From contig DAOTWY010000035.1 of assembly GCA_034435635.1 (NCBI GenBank), positions 1 to 8,794 on the forward strand: a stretch of 8,794 nt of DNA. The letters are read 5' to 3'. Below are positions 1-7,716 of the stretch, in pieces. This stretch comes from DAOTWY01 sp003696565. GTDB taxonomy: Bacteria; Chloroflexota; Anaerolineae; Aggregatilineales; Phototrophicaceae. How positions within the stretch are numbered: the first letter of the stretch is position 1; each line of letters starts with the position of its first letter. The position numbers and the translations under genes are program-made. The notes under the pieces were generated by a model. The model saw nothing but the letters and a program-made list of their open reading frames with translations, ran no database searches and was not told where the DNA came from.

Positions 1-2
1 AT

Positions 3-3000
3 TTATTCTAAATCAAAAATTGACTGTGCAACTGATTCTAGGCTTAAAAGCTCACCGTATTCAATTTCTGCTTGTAATGTTTCGGCATCAAGGTGTTGCT
101 CCAATAGATTAGATAACTCTTGAATTTCGCTATTAAACTGGCGTGATGCGGGATGTTTTTTTACCATGCCAAGCCAGTTGGCGGCTTTTGTTGGGTCACC
201 TTCATACACTTTGATCTTACTCATCCCAAGCATATTTAACAAGGTAATGATCGTTGCACCATTCTCATGTGCTAGGCGTAACCCCTCTAAAACATGAGCG
301 CGTGCTTCATCAATGGCGTTTAGTTTGAGCTTGATCGTGGCTAATAGATATAATACCTGTGCCAGCATGGTGTTGTTTTGACTTTCTCTTAATAGGCTAG
401 CTGCCTCGGTTGCTCCTTGTAAAGCGGCTTCATGATGGCATTGCAAGTATTGAATTTCTGCGATATTGCTTAAATTCAAAGCGATGAGCGAGCGATGGTT
501 CAATTGACGTGCCAGGTTTAGGCTATCTGTATAATAGTCACGTGCCACATCATATTGCCCTTGATAATGATGAAGCGCGCCCATTTGGCTTAAAGTATTG
601 GCAACACGATAAACATCCTGCATTTCACGATAGATAAGCAGGCTATCCTCAAAATAATCTTTAGCAGCACGGAAATCTCCACTAACAGTAGCCACAATCC
701 CTAACCCGCTGGATGACACACCAATTTGATGCAGATCACCCGCTACCCGTGCCAATGAAAGCGATTCCCTGCCATGCTTCCAGGCGGCATCAATATCCCC
801 CATATAATAAGCAATGTTGCTTAACCCACCCAATGCCCGGCTGATTGCGTTTAAATCTTTGCGTGCCCGCGCAATCGAAAGGCTGGCTGTGAGGTAACCT
901 TTGGCTTTAAGATGTTCGCCTTGCATTTTAAGTGTATTCCCCAGTAGAAATAGTAATTTCATCCGGGCTTCTTGTGTGTCCTCACGTCCCTTAACACGCT
1001 CTAACGTGCGTTCCAATGTGGCGCGTGCTTGTGGATACATCCCTGCATCATAAAAACGTTCCCCAGCACGGATGGCATATGTCGCCTCTTTTACCACATC
1101 CCCCGCTTGATACCAATGTTCCAACAGTGTAAGCAGATATGCTTCGTCCCCAGGATAAACTGCCTCAATTGCCTGGGCAACAACATGATGAGCGTGTTTG
1201 CGGTCTGATTCGGGCATTTCTTGGATGATGGCTTCCCTTAGGCGATCATGTGCGAAACGCCATTGATCATCACGCACATCTAACACGGCGGCATCCCCGC
1301 AGCGCACCAACCATTCCAGTAGCGCAGTGTAGCTATTGTTTTCAGCTGGATGCATTGTTTCTAAGATATGCGTTAGCAGAGATAAGTCTAACCAGCGTCC
1401 GGCAACGGCGGCATAACGCAGCAGGGGCAGGTCAGTTTGTGGTAATCGACTCAAACGGCGCAACACAATCTCCCGAACGCTGCCGGAAAAGACCGAAGGC
1501 GGCAGTGTGATATTACCGATTGTGTCCAGGCTACCTGCTTCTTCTGCTAAGGTTCGTACAACCTCCACTAAAAAAAAGACATTCCCCTCGGTTTCCCGCT
1601 GGAGAAGCTCTAGTACATGGGGTTGCACCCCACTTTCGCCCAAAATAGCACGGCTAAGTGCAGCGATGCTGCTTTCATCCAGACGTTTTAGTTTGATGTG
1701 CCGCATGTTTGAAACCTCTGCGGGGAGTTCTGGGCGTTCATCGTCACGATAACTAGCAACAATTAAAATCGGCAATCGCTCCACCAATTTACTGAGAATT
1801 TGCAATACACGTAGGCTTTCAAACGTCCAATGTAAATCTTCTAAGATCAAGAGGGTCGGCTGTTCTTGCCGCTGAAACAATGAGATGATCGCTGCTTCTA
1901 GCCGTTGAGATTGTGCTTCGCCTTCTAGGGGTGGCAGCTCAACAACGTCACGCTCAATAAGGGTGCTGATATCTGGAACAATGGCTTTTAATACACCCGC
2001 TTCCCAATCATCTGGCAAGGTAGAAAGCAATATAGACCGCAACGGCTCTCGCCAAATTTGATAGGGTAACCCGCCTTCTGCGATACCAACCCCACGCATG
2101 ACTTGTATCCCTTGAACCAATGCCCGCGTGCGGATTTCATCTAACAGGCGAGACTTCCCAACACCAGCTTCTCCACCAATCAACCATGCCGAGCCAACGC
2201 CACGCATACTACGGGTTAGCGCATCCATCAATAGCTTAAGTTCGCCATCCCGCCCCACAAACGCGGCTGCCTGTAAAAAACTTTCCCTTACGGCGGAACT
2301 TTGCACATAAGTTTCACCTAGCACAGCATATAAATCATGCAGCAATTCCTCCACGTTCTGATAGCGGTCTATGGGATTCTTCTGGAGCAATCGTTGAATG
2401 ATTTGCCCTAAGGGGGAGTCGTCAAGGGCTTTAAAATCTACCGGTGCCTGCATAATATCATGAACCAATTTACTGGCACGGTCTGTTACAAATGGATGTT
2501 CGCCGGTGAACATCTCATAGGCGATGACCCCAAGCGCGTATAGATCGCTGGCGGTCGTGGCTGGGCTGCCGTTTAGCACTTCTGGCGGCATATAAGCCAA
2601 TGTCCCGGCTGTGTTAAACGCCTCATGATTAACCGCCAAGCCAAAATCCAATACCTTAACCAGCCCGTCACTTGCTACCAGTACATTATCCGGCTTGAGG
2701 TCACGATGAATGACACCCCGCCGGTGCAAATACGCTAACGCTTCTGCCGCTTGGATCAACAAGGCAATCTTGCCAGAAGTCTCTAATTCATTGGCTGCCT
2801 GGCGGATGTCTTGTGGGTTTTCTAGCAGGGTCATGGTATAAAACGGTTGAAAGTCTGCCGAACTAAAACCGTAGTCCAACACGCTGATGATGTTTGGATG
2901 CCGCAAAGATGCCATCATCTTAAATTCACGTGTTAATGCCAGGCGAAAATCATCCTCGGTGGTGCGAGAGTTAAAGATTAAATCATCGCTATTCACCGTC

Positions 3001-3116
3001 ACTTGCTTAAGAGCGACTTGCTGTCCGGTTAAGCGGTCAAGTGCTTGGTATACGATCCCCATGCCGCCACTACCCAACCGGTGAATAATACGATAACGAT
3101 TGTTGATAACAGTCAT
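3..3116 (-). CDS. Ser/Thr protein kinase fused to AAA-type ATPase and TPR repeats
   Basis: This is a cytosolic Hanks-type kinase fused to a STAND/AAA_16-like ATPase and a helical repeat tail, 1037 residues from the ATG at 3116. The kinase domain (about 7-265) has the glycine loop GSGGMG, the VALK lysine (K37), HRDLKPDN (D139, K141, N144) and DFG (D157), so it should be active. The activation segment ends GTLAYMPPE instead of the usual GTPxYMAPE. The ATPase (about 284-640) has Walker A GEAGVGKS (315-322), Walker B LLILED (422-427) and a downstream FAHDRLREA helix typical of this family. From about 665 to 980 there are repeated TPR-like helical pairs. I see no membrane segment, PASTA repeat or cyclase domain. 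An in-frame GTG at 3128 is possible, but the ATG has the better-spaced Shine-Dalgarno. A role in sensing through the TPRs is inference; substrates are unknown. Confidence 0.95.
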   Translation of the reverse strand: MTVINNRYRIIHRLGSGGMGIVYQALDRLTGQQVALKQVTVNSDDLIFNSRTTEDDFRLALTREFKMMASLRHPNIISVLDYGFSSADFQPFYTMTLLENPQDIRQAANELETSGKIALLIQAAEALAYLHRRGVIHRDLKPDNVLVASDGLVKVLDFGLAVNHEAFNTAGTLAYMPPEVLNGSPATTASDLYALGVIAYEMFTGEHPFVTDRASKLVHDIMQAPVDFKALDDSPLGQIIQRLLQKNPIDRYQNVEELLHDLYAVLGETYVQSSAVRESFLQAAAFVGRDGELKLLMDALTRSMRGVGSAWLIGGEAGVGKSRLLDEIRTRALVQGIQVMRGVGIAEGGLPYQIWREPLRSILLSTLPDDWEAGVLKAIVPDISTLIERDVVELPPLEGEAQSQRLEAAIISLFQRQEQPTLLILEDLHWTFESLRVLQILSKLVERLPILIVASYRDDERPELPAEVSNMRHIKLKRLDESSIAALSRAILGESGVQPHVLELLQRETEGNVFFLVEVVRTLAEEAGSLDTIGNITLPPSVFSGSVREIVLRRLSRLPQTDLPLLRYAAVAGRWLDLSLLTHILETMHPAENNSYTALLEWLVRCGDAAVLDVRDDQWRFAHDRLREAIIQEMPESDRKHAHHVVAQAIEAVYPGDEAYLLTLLEHWYQAGDVVKEATYAIRAGERFYDAGMYPQARATLERTLERVKGREDTQEARMKLLFLLGNTLKMQGEHLKAKGYLTASLSIARARKDLNAISRALGGLSNIAYYMGDIDAAWKHGRESLSLARVAGDLHQIGVSSSGLGIVATVSGDFRAAKDYFEDSLLIYREMQDVYRVANTLSQMGALHHYQGQYDVARDYYTDSLNLARQLNHRSLIALNLSNIAEIQYLQCHHEAALQGATEAASLLRESQNNTMLAQVLYLLATIKLKLNAIDEARAHVLEGLRLAHENGATIITLLNMLGMSKIKVYEGDPTKAANWLGMVKKHPASRQFNSEIQELSNLLEQHLDAETLQAEIEYGELLSLESVAQSIFDLE

Positions 3117-3121
3117 CCTTG

Positions 3122-3125
3122 CCCT
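3122..3125 (-). promoter_or_regulatory. Shine-Dalgarno deciding the kinase start
   Basis: AGGG on the minus strand lies 5 nt before the ATG at 3114-3116. It supports that ATG over the in-frame GTG at 3126-3128, whose only AGG-like sequence abuts the start codon with no spacing. Confidence 0.5.
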
Positions 3126-3240
3126 CACCCTATCTTAGGTAGTCTATGCTCTTTAAAAAATAATCCGATGCGTTCCTTATTGCTGGCGTATTATGCATCT
3201 TATTTAATCTGTATTTTGATAGGGATATGCCAAAGATGCA

Positions 3241-3289
3241 ACTCATTACGACAAGATGGCAACAATCCATCATCATGTTCCGTATGAGT
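3241..3289. repeat. Nested imperfect inverted repeat in the intergenic gap
   Basis: ACTCATTACG (3241-3250) pairs with CGTATGAGT (3281-3289) with one bulged T. Inside it, GATGG (3255-3259) pairs with CCATC (3267-3271) around a 7-nt loop. It begins 8 nt past the stop codon of the glycosyltransferase gene, within the 181-nt gap before the Ser/Thr kinase. No T-tract follows on either strand, so it is not a standard intrinsic terminator. It could be a 3'-end mRNA structure, an operator or chance. No convincing promoter was found in the rest of this gap. Confidence 0.35.
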
Positions 3290-3297
3290 CAATTACC

Positions 3298-5112
3298 TCA
3301 TTGGATTGTCACACTACCTAGGATGATATAACGACACTCTGGATCATCAATACACGTATCTGTGCGGGCGTTTTCTGTTGTGGAAAATGTTTCATCCGTG
3401 AATGAATACACCTGTACCCCAACACGATATATCCCAGGGGATAAGTTTTGGATGACGTGGCTATCAAAATAAACCCCATCCGCTGCCCAAGTGGAGGTCA
3501 ATGTCTCTCCATTGAGTGGGCGTTGATCTTGATTCATAATACCCCCTACCCCAAATAGCAGAATCGACACAGTATAGTCGTGTTCTGGTTGTACCGCTGG
3601 ATGCCATAATAAATTAACGGTTAGTGTATTTTGATGAACAGCGAGTTCTGCACGGGCAAGGCGCATGGCTTCTCCAAATGTCACGATTGGCGTGTCATCT
3701 GGCTGTTTATCCATCCGCCATAGCAAAATCGGACGGTCGTTATATAGTCCGTAGTGCCATTCTGGCGCAGATTGCACAAATCCTAGGTTTGCCAACTGCG
3801 GACGAATATCCGCAAATGGGTCACGTTCATCATATGTCCACCCTAATTTAGCAATCCACACCCCGTTGAACCCTGTCACCAAGCCAGTGAGATCATATTC
3901 ATCTGGTGTATATTCACGAATATGCTCACTGTGGGCAACAGCCACACGTGCATCAAGATAATAATCAAGTGCGTATTCGTCAGTGTCATTTTCTAACAGC
4001 ACTAAATCTGTGGGATCACTGTGTTGTACAATAAACTGGCTGATCTCATCCCAAGCGGGACGATCAATTGGGGCAGCCGAGCGACTTGTCAGGCTAAAGA
4101 CAATCACAAAGCCAATGAGAGCGATAATTTCCGGCTGGCGGAAGCGTGATAATCCGTGTGCTGCTAAAATCACTGCGGCAGGGACGATTACCGCTAACGC
4201 GCGATACGATAAGATCGGATAAGTTGTGTTGATGAGGATCGAAAGCAGTGGGGGGATAATTACGGCTAACAATACGAGTAAAGTTCGCTGGGAAGGTAAC
4301 CACGAACGTGGGTTTAGTGCAAATACGCCCAATGAGCCGACGATCATCAACATCAACCAGAACACTTCTGGTATGCCAATGAGCTGATAAAGCAAAACAC
4401 GATAGACCCAGTTTGTATTTTCCAGTGCGTGGGGCAAGCCATTGGGACGTTCTAGGGTAATCTGGTGGATTAAGACAGGAAGCCAGGGAAGATATAACAC
4501 ACCAATTGTGATGAAGCTGAGCATGAGCGGCTTAAATTTTTGGCGGGCATTTATGAGGTATATCAGCGCATGCAGCCCAATGGCAATCAACACCAGACCG
4601 CCCCAATAATGAGTGTATAGCAAAGCTGTGGCACTCAGTATAAATGGCACACTGCGCTGTCGGGTTGGGTGTTCATAAAATCGCCAATAAAGCCACAATA
4701 CCAATGAAACCATCGCCATTTGCCCTGGATAGTGGCGTACTTCTTGCGTTTGAACTAGCACAAGATCATGAAGCACATAAAACAAGGCAGCTAAAACTCC
4801 GGCTCGGTGGTTGAAGATTGTTCGTCCAGCTTGGTAGGTGAAGGCAACCCCAAGCGTGGATACCAAGACGGAAAAGAAGCGCAGTTCAAAAATGGTATCA
4901 CCAGTAAATTGCCGCCATCCCCACAGTGAAAGAAAATAAAGTGGTGGGTGAACATCCGGAACTACCCAATCTGTAATGACTGCTACGGGGCTTTGTGCCG
5001 CGCTTGCTGCTATTGTCCATCCTTCATCCGCCCAAAGGGATACACGAGTTAAATGGGATATAAACAAACTAAAACCAAGTAGAAAAATTGGGATTAGTAA
5101 GAAGCGTCTCAT
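3298..5112 (-). CDS. GT39/ArnT-like polytopic membrane glycosyltransferase
   Basis: This is a 604-residue integral membrane protein of the GT39/PMT_2 (ArnT-like) type. Such enzymes move a sugar from a lipid-linked donor on the outer face of the membrane. Family marks are an acidic pair in the first extracytoplasmic loop (D29-E30 in WADEGWT), DVHPPLYF (53-60), and QEVRHYP (123-129), the counterpart of the usual QEARMY. Hydrophobic helices begin at residues 4-20 and continue to about 342. A soluble domain follows, and its last part (about 475-604) is beta-rich with the pattern LTVNLLWHP, DYTVSILLF, QDQRPLNGET and SPGIYRVGV, an appendage I associate with Chloroflexota GT39 proteins. The start is fixed by an in-frame TAA two codons upstream of the ATG; there is no clear Shine-Dalgarno. 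The donor and acceptor cannot be told from sequence. The gene sits 98 nt after the STAS-like gene, so cotranscription is uncertain. Confidence 0.9.
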   Translation of the reverse strand: MRRFLLIPIFLLGFSLFISHLTRVSLWADEGWTIAASAAQSPVAVITDWVVPDVHPPLYFLSLWGWRQFTGDTIFELRFFSVLVSTLGVAFTYQAGRTIFNHRAGVLAALFYVLHDLVLVQTQEVRHYPGQMAMVSLVLWLYWRFYEHPTRQRSVPFILSATALLYTHYWGGLVLIAIGLHALIYLINARQKFKPLMLSFITIGVLYLPWLPVLIHQITLERPNGLPHALENTNWVYRVLLYQLIGIPEVFWLMLMIVGSLGVFALNPRSWLPSQRTLLVLLAVIIPPLLSILINTTYPILSYRALAVIVPAAVILAAHGLSRFRQPEIIALIGFVIVFSLTSRSAAPIDRPAWDEISQFIVQHSDPTDLVLLENDTDEYALDYYLDARVAVAHSEHIREYTPDEYDLTGLVTGFNGVWIAKLGWTYDERDPFADIRPQLANLGFVQSAPEWHYGLYNDRPILLWRMDKQPDDTPIVTFGEAMRLARAELAVHQNTLTVNLLWHPAVQPEHDYTVSILLFGVGGIMNQDQRPLNGETLTSTWAADGVYFDSHVIQNLSPGIYRVGVQVYSFTDETFSTTENARTDTCIDDPECRYIILGSVTIQ

Positions 5113-5210
5113 CGTTTAAGCCATGACTGTTTGCCTGAAATTTGTGTGACTCTACACGATTCTGTGTTTAATTAATATCCTTTGTCTGGAAAAGTAATGA
5201 TGAAAGCAGC

Positions 5211-5618
5211 TTATTCAGCGGTCGCCATGTGCGACAAAATAAGCTCATAAGCTTCATCCAATGTTTGCACACGATGATACGCCTGCATGGTGACAGGAGC
5301 TAACCGCCGCATGATCGGCTCAATAGCCGCCATAAATCCGCGCCCAGGGGCAATAATAGTCACCAATGCACGATTTGGCACAACATTATTCACTGATTTT
5401 AAGAAAAAGTTGATCGCCCCTTTACGTGGGATACCGGTACTGTCTGTCATATCGGCGATGGTATAAATGGGATGGTCTAGGTGTTCCATGTGCCAGTTGT
5501 AAGCTGTCTGATCACATTGCATAAACTCATTCCAGTCCCACTTGCCTTCAAAGTTCCAAAAGATGCAAGAATAAGGGGGGAGTTTTCCGCTGTTATCCCA
5601 GTGGATGGTTAAGCTCAT
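5211..5618 (-). CDS. Small STAS/SpoIIAA-like protein, conserved hypothetical
   Basis: This is a 135-residue soluble protein without signal peptide or membrane helix. I do not recognise a named family with certainty. The layout resembles SpoIIAA/STAS-like small proteins. There is an aromatic N-terminal strand region (CIFWNFEGKWDWNEF, 18-32), then a central strand ending in an acidic turn (YTIADMTDSTGIP). Next come an alternating hydrophobic strand and helix (RALVTIIAPGRGFMAAIEPI), and a C-terminal HRVQTLDEAYELI helix like the RxFxTxEEAxxWL ending of SpoIIAA-like proteins. The fold assignment is inference. The start ATG has a strong AAGGAG 8 nt upstream. It follows the PAS/GAF histidine kinase by only 27 nt, so the two are very probably cotranscribed. 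It may serve as a protein-protein partner for that kinase, but no catalytic residues are visible. Confidence 0.88.
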   Translation of the reverse strand: MSLTIHWDNSGKLPPYSCIFWNFEGKWDWNEFMQCDQTAYNWHMEHLDHPIYTIADMTDSTGIPRKGAINFFLKSVNNVVPNRALVTIIAPGRGFMAAIEPIMRRLAPVTMQAYHRVQTLDEAYELILSHMATAE

Positions 5619-5626
5619 GATGATGT

Positions 5627-5632
5627 CTCCTT
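5627..5632 (-). promoter_or_regulatory. Shine-Dalgarno of the STAS-like gene
   Basis: AAGGAG on the minus strand lies 8 nt before the ATG at 5616-5618, inside the 27-nt gap after the histidine kinase stop. It is the strongest ribosome binding site in the window. It suggests that this small protein is translated more efficiently than the kinase, whose own start has no visible site. Confidence 0.75.
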
Positions 5633-5645
5633 GATGTTGTATAGC

Positions 5646-7526
5646 TTAATGTTCTGCGATAGGGATTTTAAACCCAAACGTACTGCCCACACCATAGGTA
5701 CTACGGAAAATAATTTGCCCATTATGACGTTCAACCATGTTTTTGACTAGATGCAGTCCTAACCCAGTGCCTTTGATGTGTTCTGTTTCTGGTGTTTTAA
5801 CGCGGTAAAAAGGCTTAAATAAGTTTTGTTGCTCGGCTTCTGGAATACCGAATCCGTTATCTTCCACAGTGAAGATAGCATATGTCTCGTCTGTTTGGAG
5901 CGTGACTTGGATTAAGGATTCTGTATTGGTATATTTGACTGCGTTTTCAATGAGATTGTTAACCATTTCGGTCAGTTGTGCTTCATCGCCACGGATCATC
6001 AAAGGTATATTTGGCGTATCTAATAACATCCGCCTTCCTAAATTGCGGGTACGAACACGCTGTTCATTAAATACGGCTTGAACGATGTTGTTTAGGTTAA
6101 TGATAGGCATAACTTGCTCAACCGCTTGGTTGATGCGTTCTAATGAGAGGATGTCACGAATAATACGATACATACGGTTAGAGGCGTGTTCCATCTCCCG
6201 CACCATTGGAGAAAGCATGTCAGAGTCTATGATGCCATTTTTTAAATCCTGTTGGATAATATCCAGATTCGTGATAATGGTAGAAAGTGGATTACGTAAA
6301 TCATGAGCCGCAACCCGGATCATATCTGTTTTAAGGCGTTCTAACTCACTGACTTGCTCATATAAATCCTGCAATTGGGTAAGCTGCTCTTTGGTTTGCT
6401 GATACAGAGCCGTATTATCTACCGCCACGCTGATCCGCGTTGCCACCAGTTGAACAAGCTTAAATCGCTCATCGGTAAACGTCCCCGGACGATCTGTTTC
6501 TAACATGACGACACCAATAAGCCGCTCACGGTTAATGAGAGGCAGTGCGATTTGCTCAACCGTCTGTGGGCGGTTTAAGCGATATGGTTGTGGGGTTTGT
6601 GTGCTAAGTGTTGCCTGTTGTGTGCGGATCACCTCACCGACTAGTGTATTTTCCAATTCTGGTTGGAAATTAGGGGGATAATCGCCAGTGATGTGGGCAA
6701 TTTGCAACACACCGTCTTGCGCTAATAGGGCGATGAACCCAGCTTGTGCACTTGTCAGGCGTAATGAAAAATCCAAGCCGATCGCTAGGGCATGATCCAT
6801 GCTCAGGTTTTCTACTAATTCTTCATCAACCTGGCGCAAGATCATCAATTGAAACAGATGTGCATCTCGCTCTTTCTGATATTGTTTGCGTTCGGTAATA
6901 TCCCGTACAATGCTCTGTAGATGCGATGGCGTGCCATCATGGTTTAACACGAGGGCAACATTCACCTCTGCGGGGAATGTTGTGCCGTCTTTTTTGCGGA
7001 AGGTACGTTCATAAATTGAGATTTTTTCCCCTTTTAATAAACGATCACGAATCATATCAGAATTTTCTGTGATGCTATCTTGGACGACATTTTTACTAGA
7101 GTGCATACCAACTAGCTCTTGCTCGGTATAACCGAGTAGCTCACAAGCACGTTGATTTACCGCCTGGATGTATCCTTCAAGATCGATGATAAACACTGCG
7201 TCATTGTTGTTTTCATATAACCCTCTAAAACGCATTTCATTTTGGCGCATTTGGGTGATGTCTTGCCAGATGACTTCATTACTTTCAGGGATTTGATATT
7301 GTTCTACCCATAACTCTCGCTGATTTTTTGTTACAATAGGAAAGATATTGGTGCGTCCCCGCCAATTTGGATGAATGAGTTGTTGGTAGGGTTGCCCAAG
7401 TAGTTCATCTGGCGTGTATCCAGTTAATGAGTGTACACTTGGGCTAACAGAGATAATATGTTCTGCTTGGTCCAGCTTGAAAATAATTAAACCAATTTTT
7501 TGGATAATTGTTTGATACACGTTCAT
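5646..7526 (-). CDS. PAS-PAS-GAF sensor histidine kinase
   Basis: This is a soluble sensor histidine kinase of 626 residues from the ATG at 7526. In order it has a PAS domain near the N-terminus (about 8-90, with LTGYTPDELLGQP), a second PAS (about 100-216, with LLGYTEQELVG and the PAC ending DITERK), and a GAF domain (about 227-379). A short coiled linker (380-405) leads to a HisKA domain with HDLRNPLS (H408) and an HATPase_c domain (about 509-625). The ATPase has a normal N box (LIENAVKY), the G1 box EDNGFGIP and the G2 box GTGLGLHLV. No membrane helix is present, so it should sense a cytoplasmic cue or ligand. An in-frame GTG at 7544 would add six residues. The ATG is preferred because the likely promoter leaves almost no leader for the GTG; neither has a Shine-Dalgarno. 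No response regulator follows; the next gene is the STAS-like protein. Confidence 0.95.
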   Translation of the reverse strand: MNVYQTIIQKIGLIIFKLDQAEHIISVSPSVHSLTGYTPDELLGQPYQQLIHPNWRGRTNIFPIVTKNQRELWVEQYQIPESNEVIWQDITQMRQNEMRFRGLYENNNDAVFIIDLEGYIQAVNQRACELLGYTEQELVGMHSSKNVVQDSITENSDMIRDRLLKGEKISIYERTFRKKDGTTFPAEVNVALVLNHDGTPSHLQSIVRDITERKQYQKERDAHLFQLMILRQVDEELVENLSMDHALAIGLDFSLRLTSAQAGFIALLAQDGVLQIAHITGDYPPNFQPELENTLVGEVIRTQQATLSTQTPQPYRLNRPQTVEQIALPLINRERLIGVVMLETDRPGTFTDERFKLVQLVATRISVAVDNTALYQQTKEQLTQLQDLYEQVSELERLKTDMIRVAAHDLRNPLSTIITNLDIIQQDLKNGIIDSDMLSPMVREMEHASNRMYRIIRDILSLERINQAVEQVMPIINLNNIVQAVFNEQRVRTRNLGRRMLLDTPNIPLMIRGDEAQLTEMVNNLIENAVKYTNTESLIQVTLQTDETYAIFTVEDNGFGIPEAEQQNLFKPFYRVKTPETEHIKGTGLGLHLVKNMVERHNGQIIFRSTYGVGSTFGFKIPIAEH

Positions 7527-7561
7527 GCCATTATCACAGATCACAAAAATAAATTATTTTA

Positions 7562-7591
7562 ACTATATCGCTTTTTAAGTATATATTACAA
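7562..7591 (-). promoter_or_regulatory. Candidate sigma70-type promoter for the PAS/GAF kinase
   Basis: On the minus strand, TTGTAA (7591-7586, 4 of 6 matches to the -35 consensus) is separated by 18 nt from TATAGT (7567-7562, 5 of 6 matches to the -10 consensus). The surroundings are strongly AT-rich. A start site near 7555 would give a leader of about 29 nt to the ATG at 7526, but only about 11 nt to the GTG at 7544. The assignment is by eye, and AT-rich DNA yields such matches by chance. Confidence 0.4.
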
Positions 7592-7662
7592 ATCTGTTCA
7601 GTTAGAAGGACGTAGGCAAGATAGTGGATATTGATTAGAATGACGCACCTTAAGCGATAAAA

Positions 7663-7683
7663 TCCCCATCAGCACTGTGGGGA
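7663..7683 (-). terminator. Weak rho-independent terminator after the response regulator
   Basis: On the minus strand TCCCCA (7683-7678) pairs with TGGGGA (7668-7663) around a 9-nt loop. A TTTTAT run follows directly. It lies 34 nt past the response regulator stop and upstream of the candidate promoter of the next kinase gene. The position is right for ending the two-component operon. The stem is only 6 bp and the T-run is short, so termination may be partial. Confidence 0.5.
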
Positions 7684-7716
7684 TAAATTCGGCATCAAAA
7701 CGGGTACGGTTCAAAT

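Noticed and set aside
1250..1752. Open frames on the plus strand opposite the Ser/Thr kinase gene
   Set aside because: They lie fully antisense to a well-supported coding region, have no recognisable domains and unnatural composition (Ser/Arg rich), and show no ribosome binding sites.
3194..3240. Inverted pair TGCATCTT / AAGATGCA in the same gap
   Set aside because: It has eight paired bases but a 32-nt loop and no T-tract, and it is too weak to call a terminator or operator without comparative data.
3045..3287. 80-residue plus-strand open frame spanning the gap between the kinase and glycosyltransferase genes
   Set aside because: Its first third is antisense to the kinase N-terminus, the protein shows no recognisable motif, and no Shine-Dalgarno precedes the start. 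It is most likely a chance frame.
5113..5210. Possible promoter or terminator between the STAS-like gene and the glycosyltransferase
   Set aside because: An AT-rich TATTAATTAAA stretch is present, but no -35 box is suitably spaced and there is no GC-rich hairpin. The only inverted pairs are 4 bp long.
7527..7716. Possible small gene or RNA in the 190-nt gap between the two signalling units
   Set aside because: Apart from the terminator and promoter candidates there is no open frame with a ribosome binding site and no further extended pairing.
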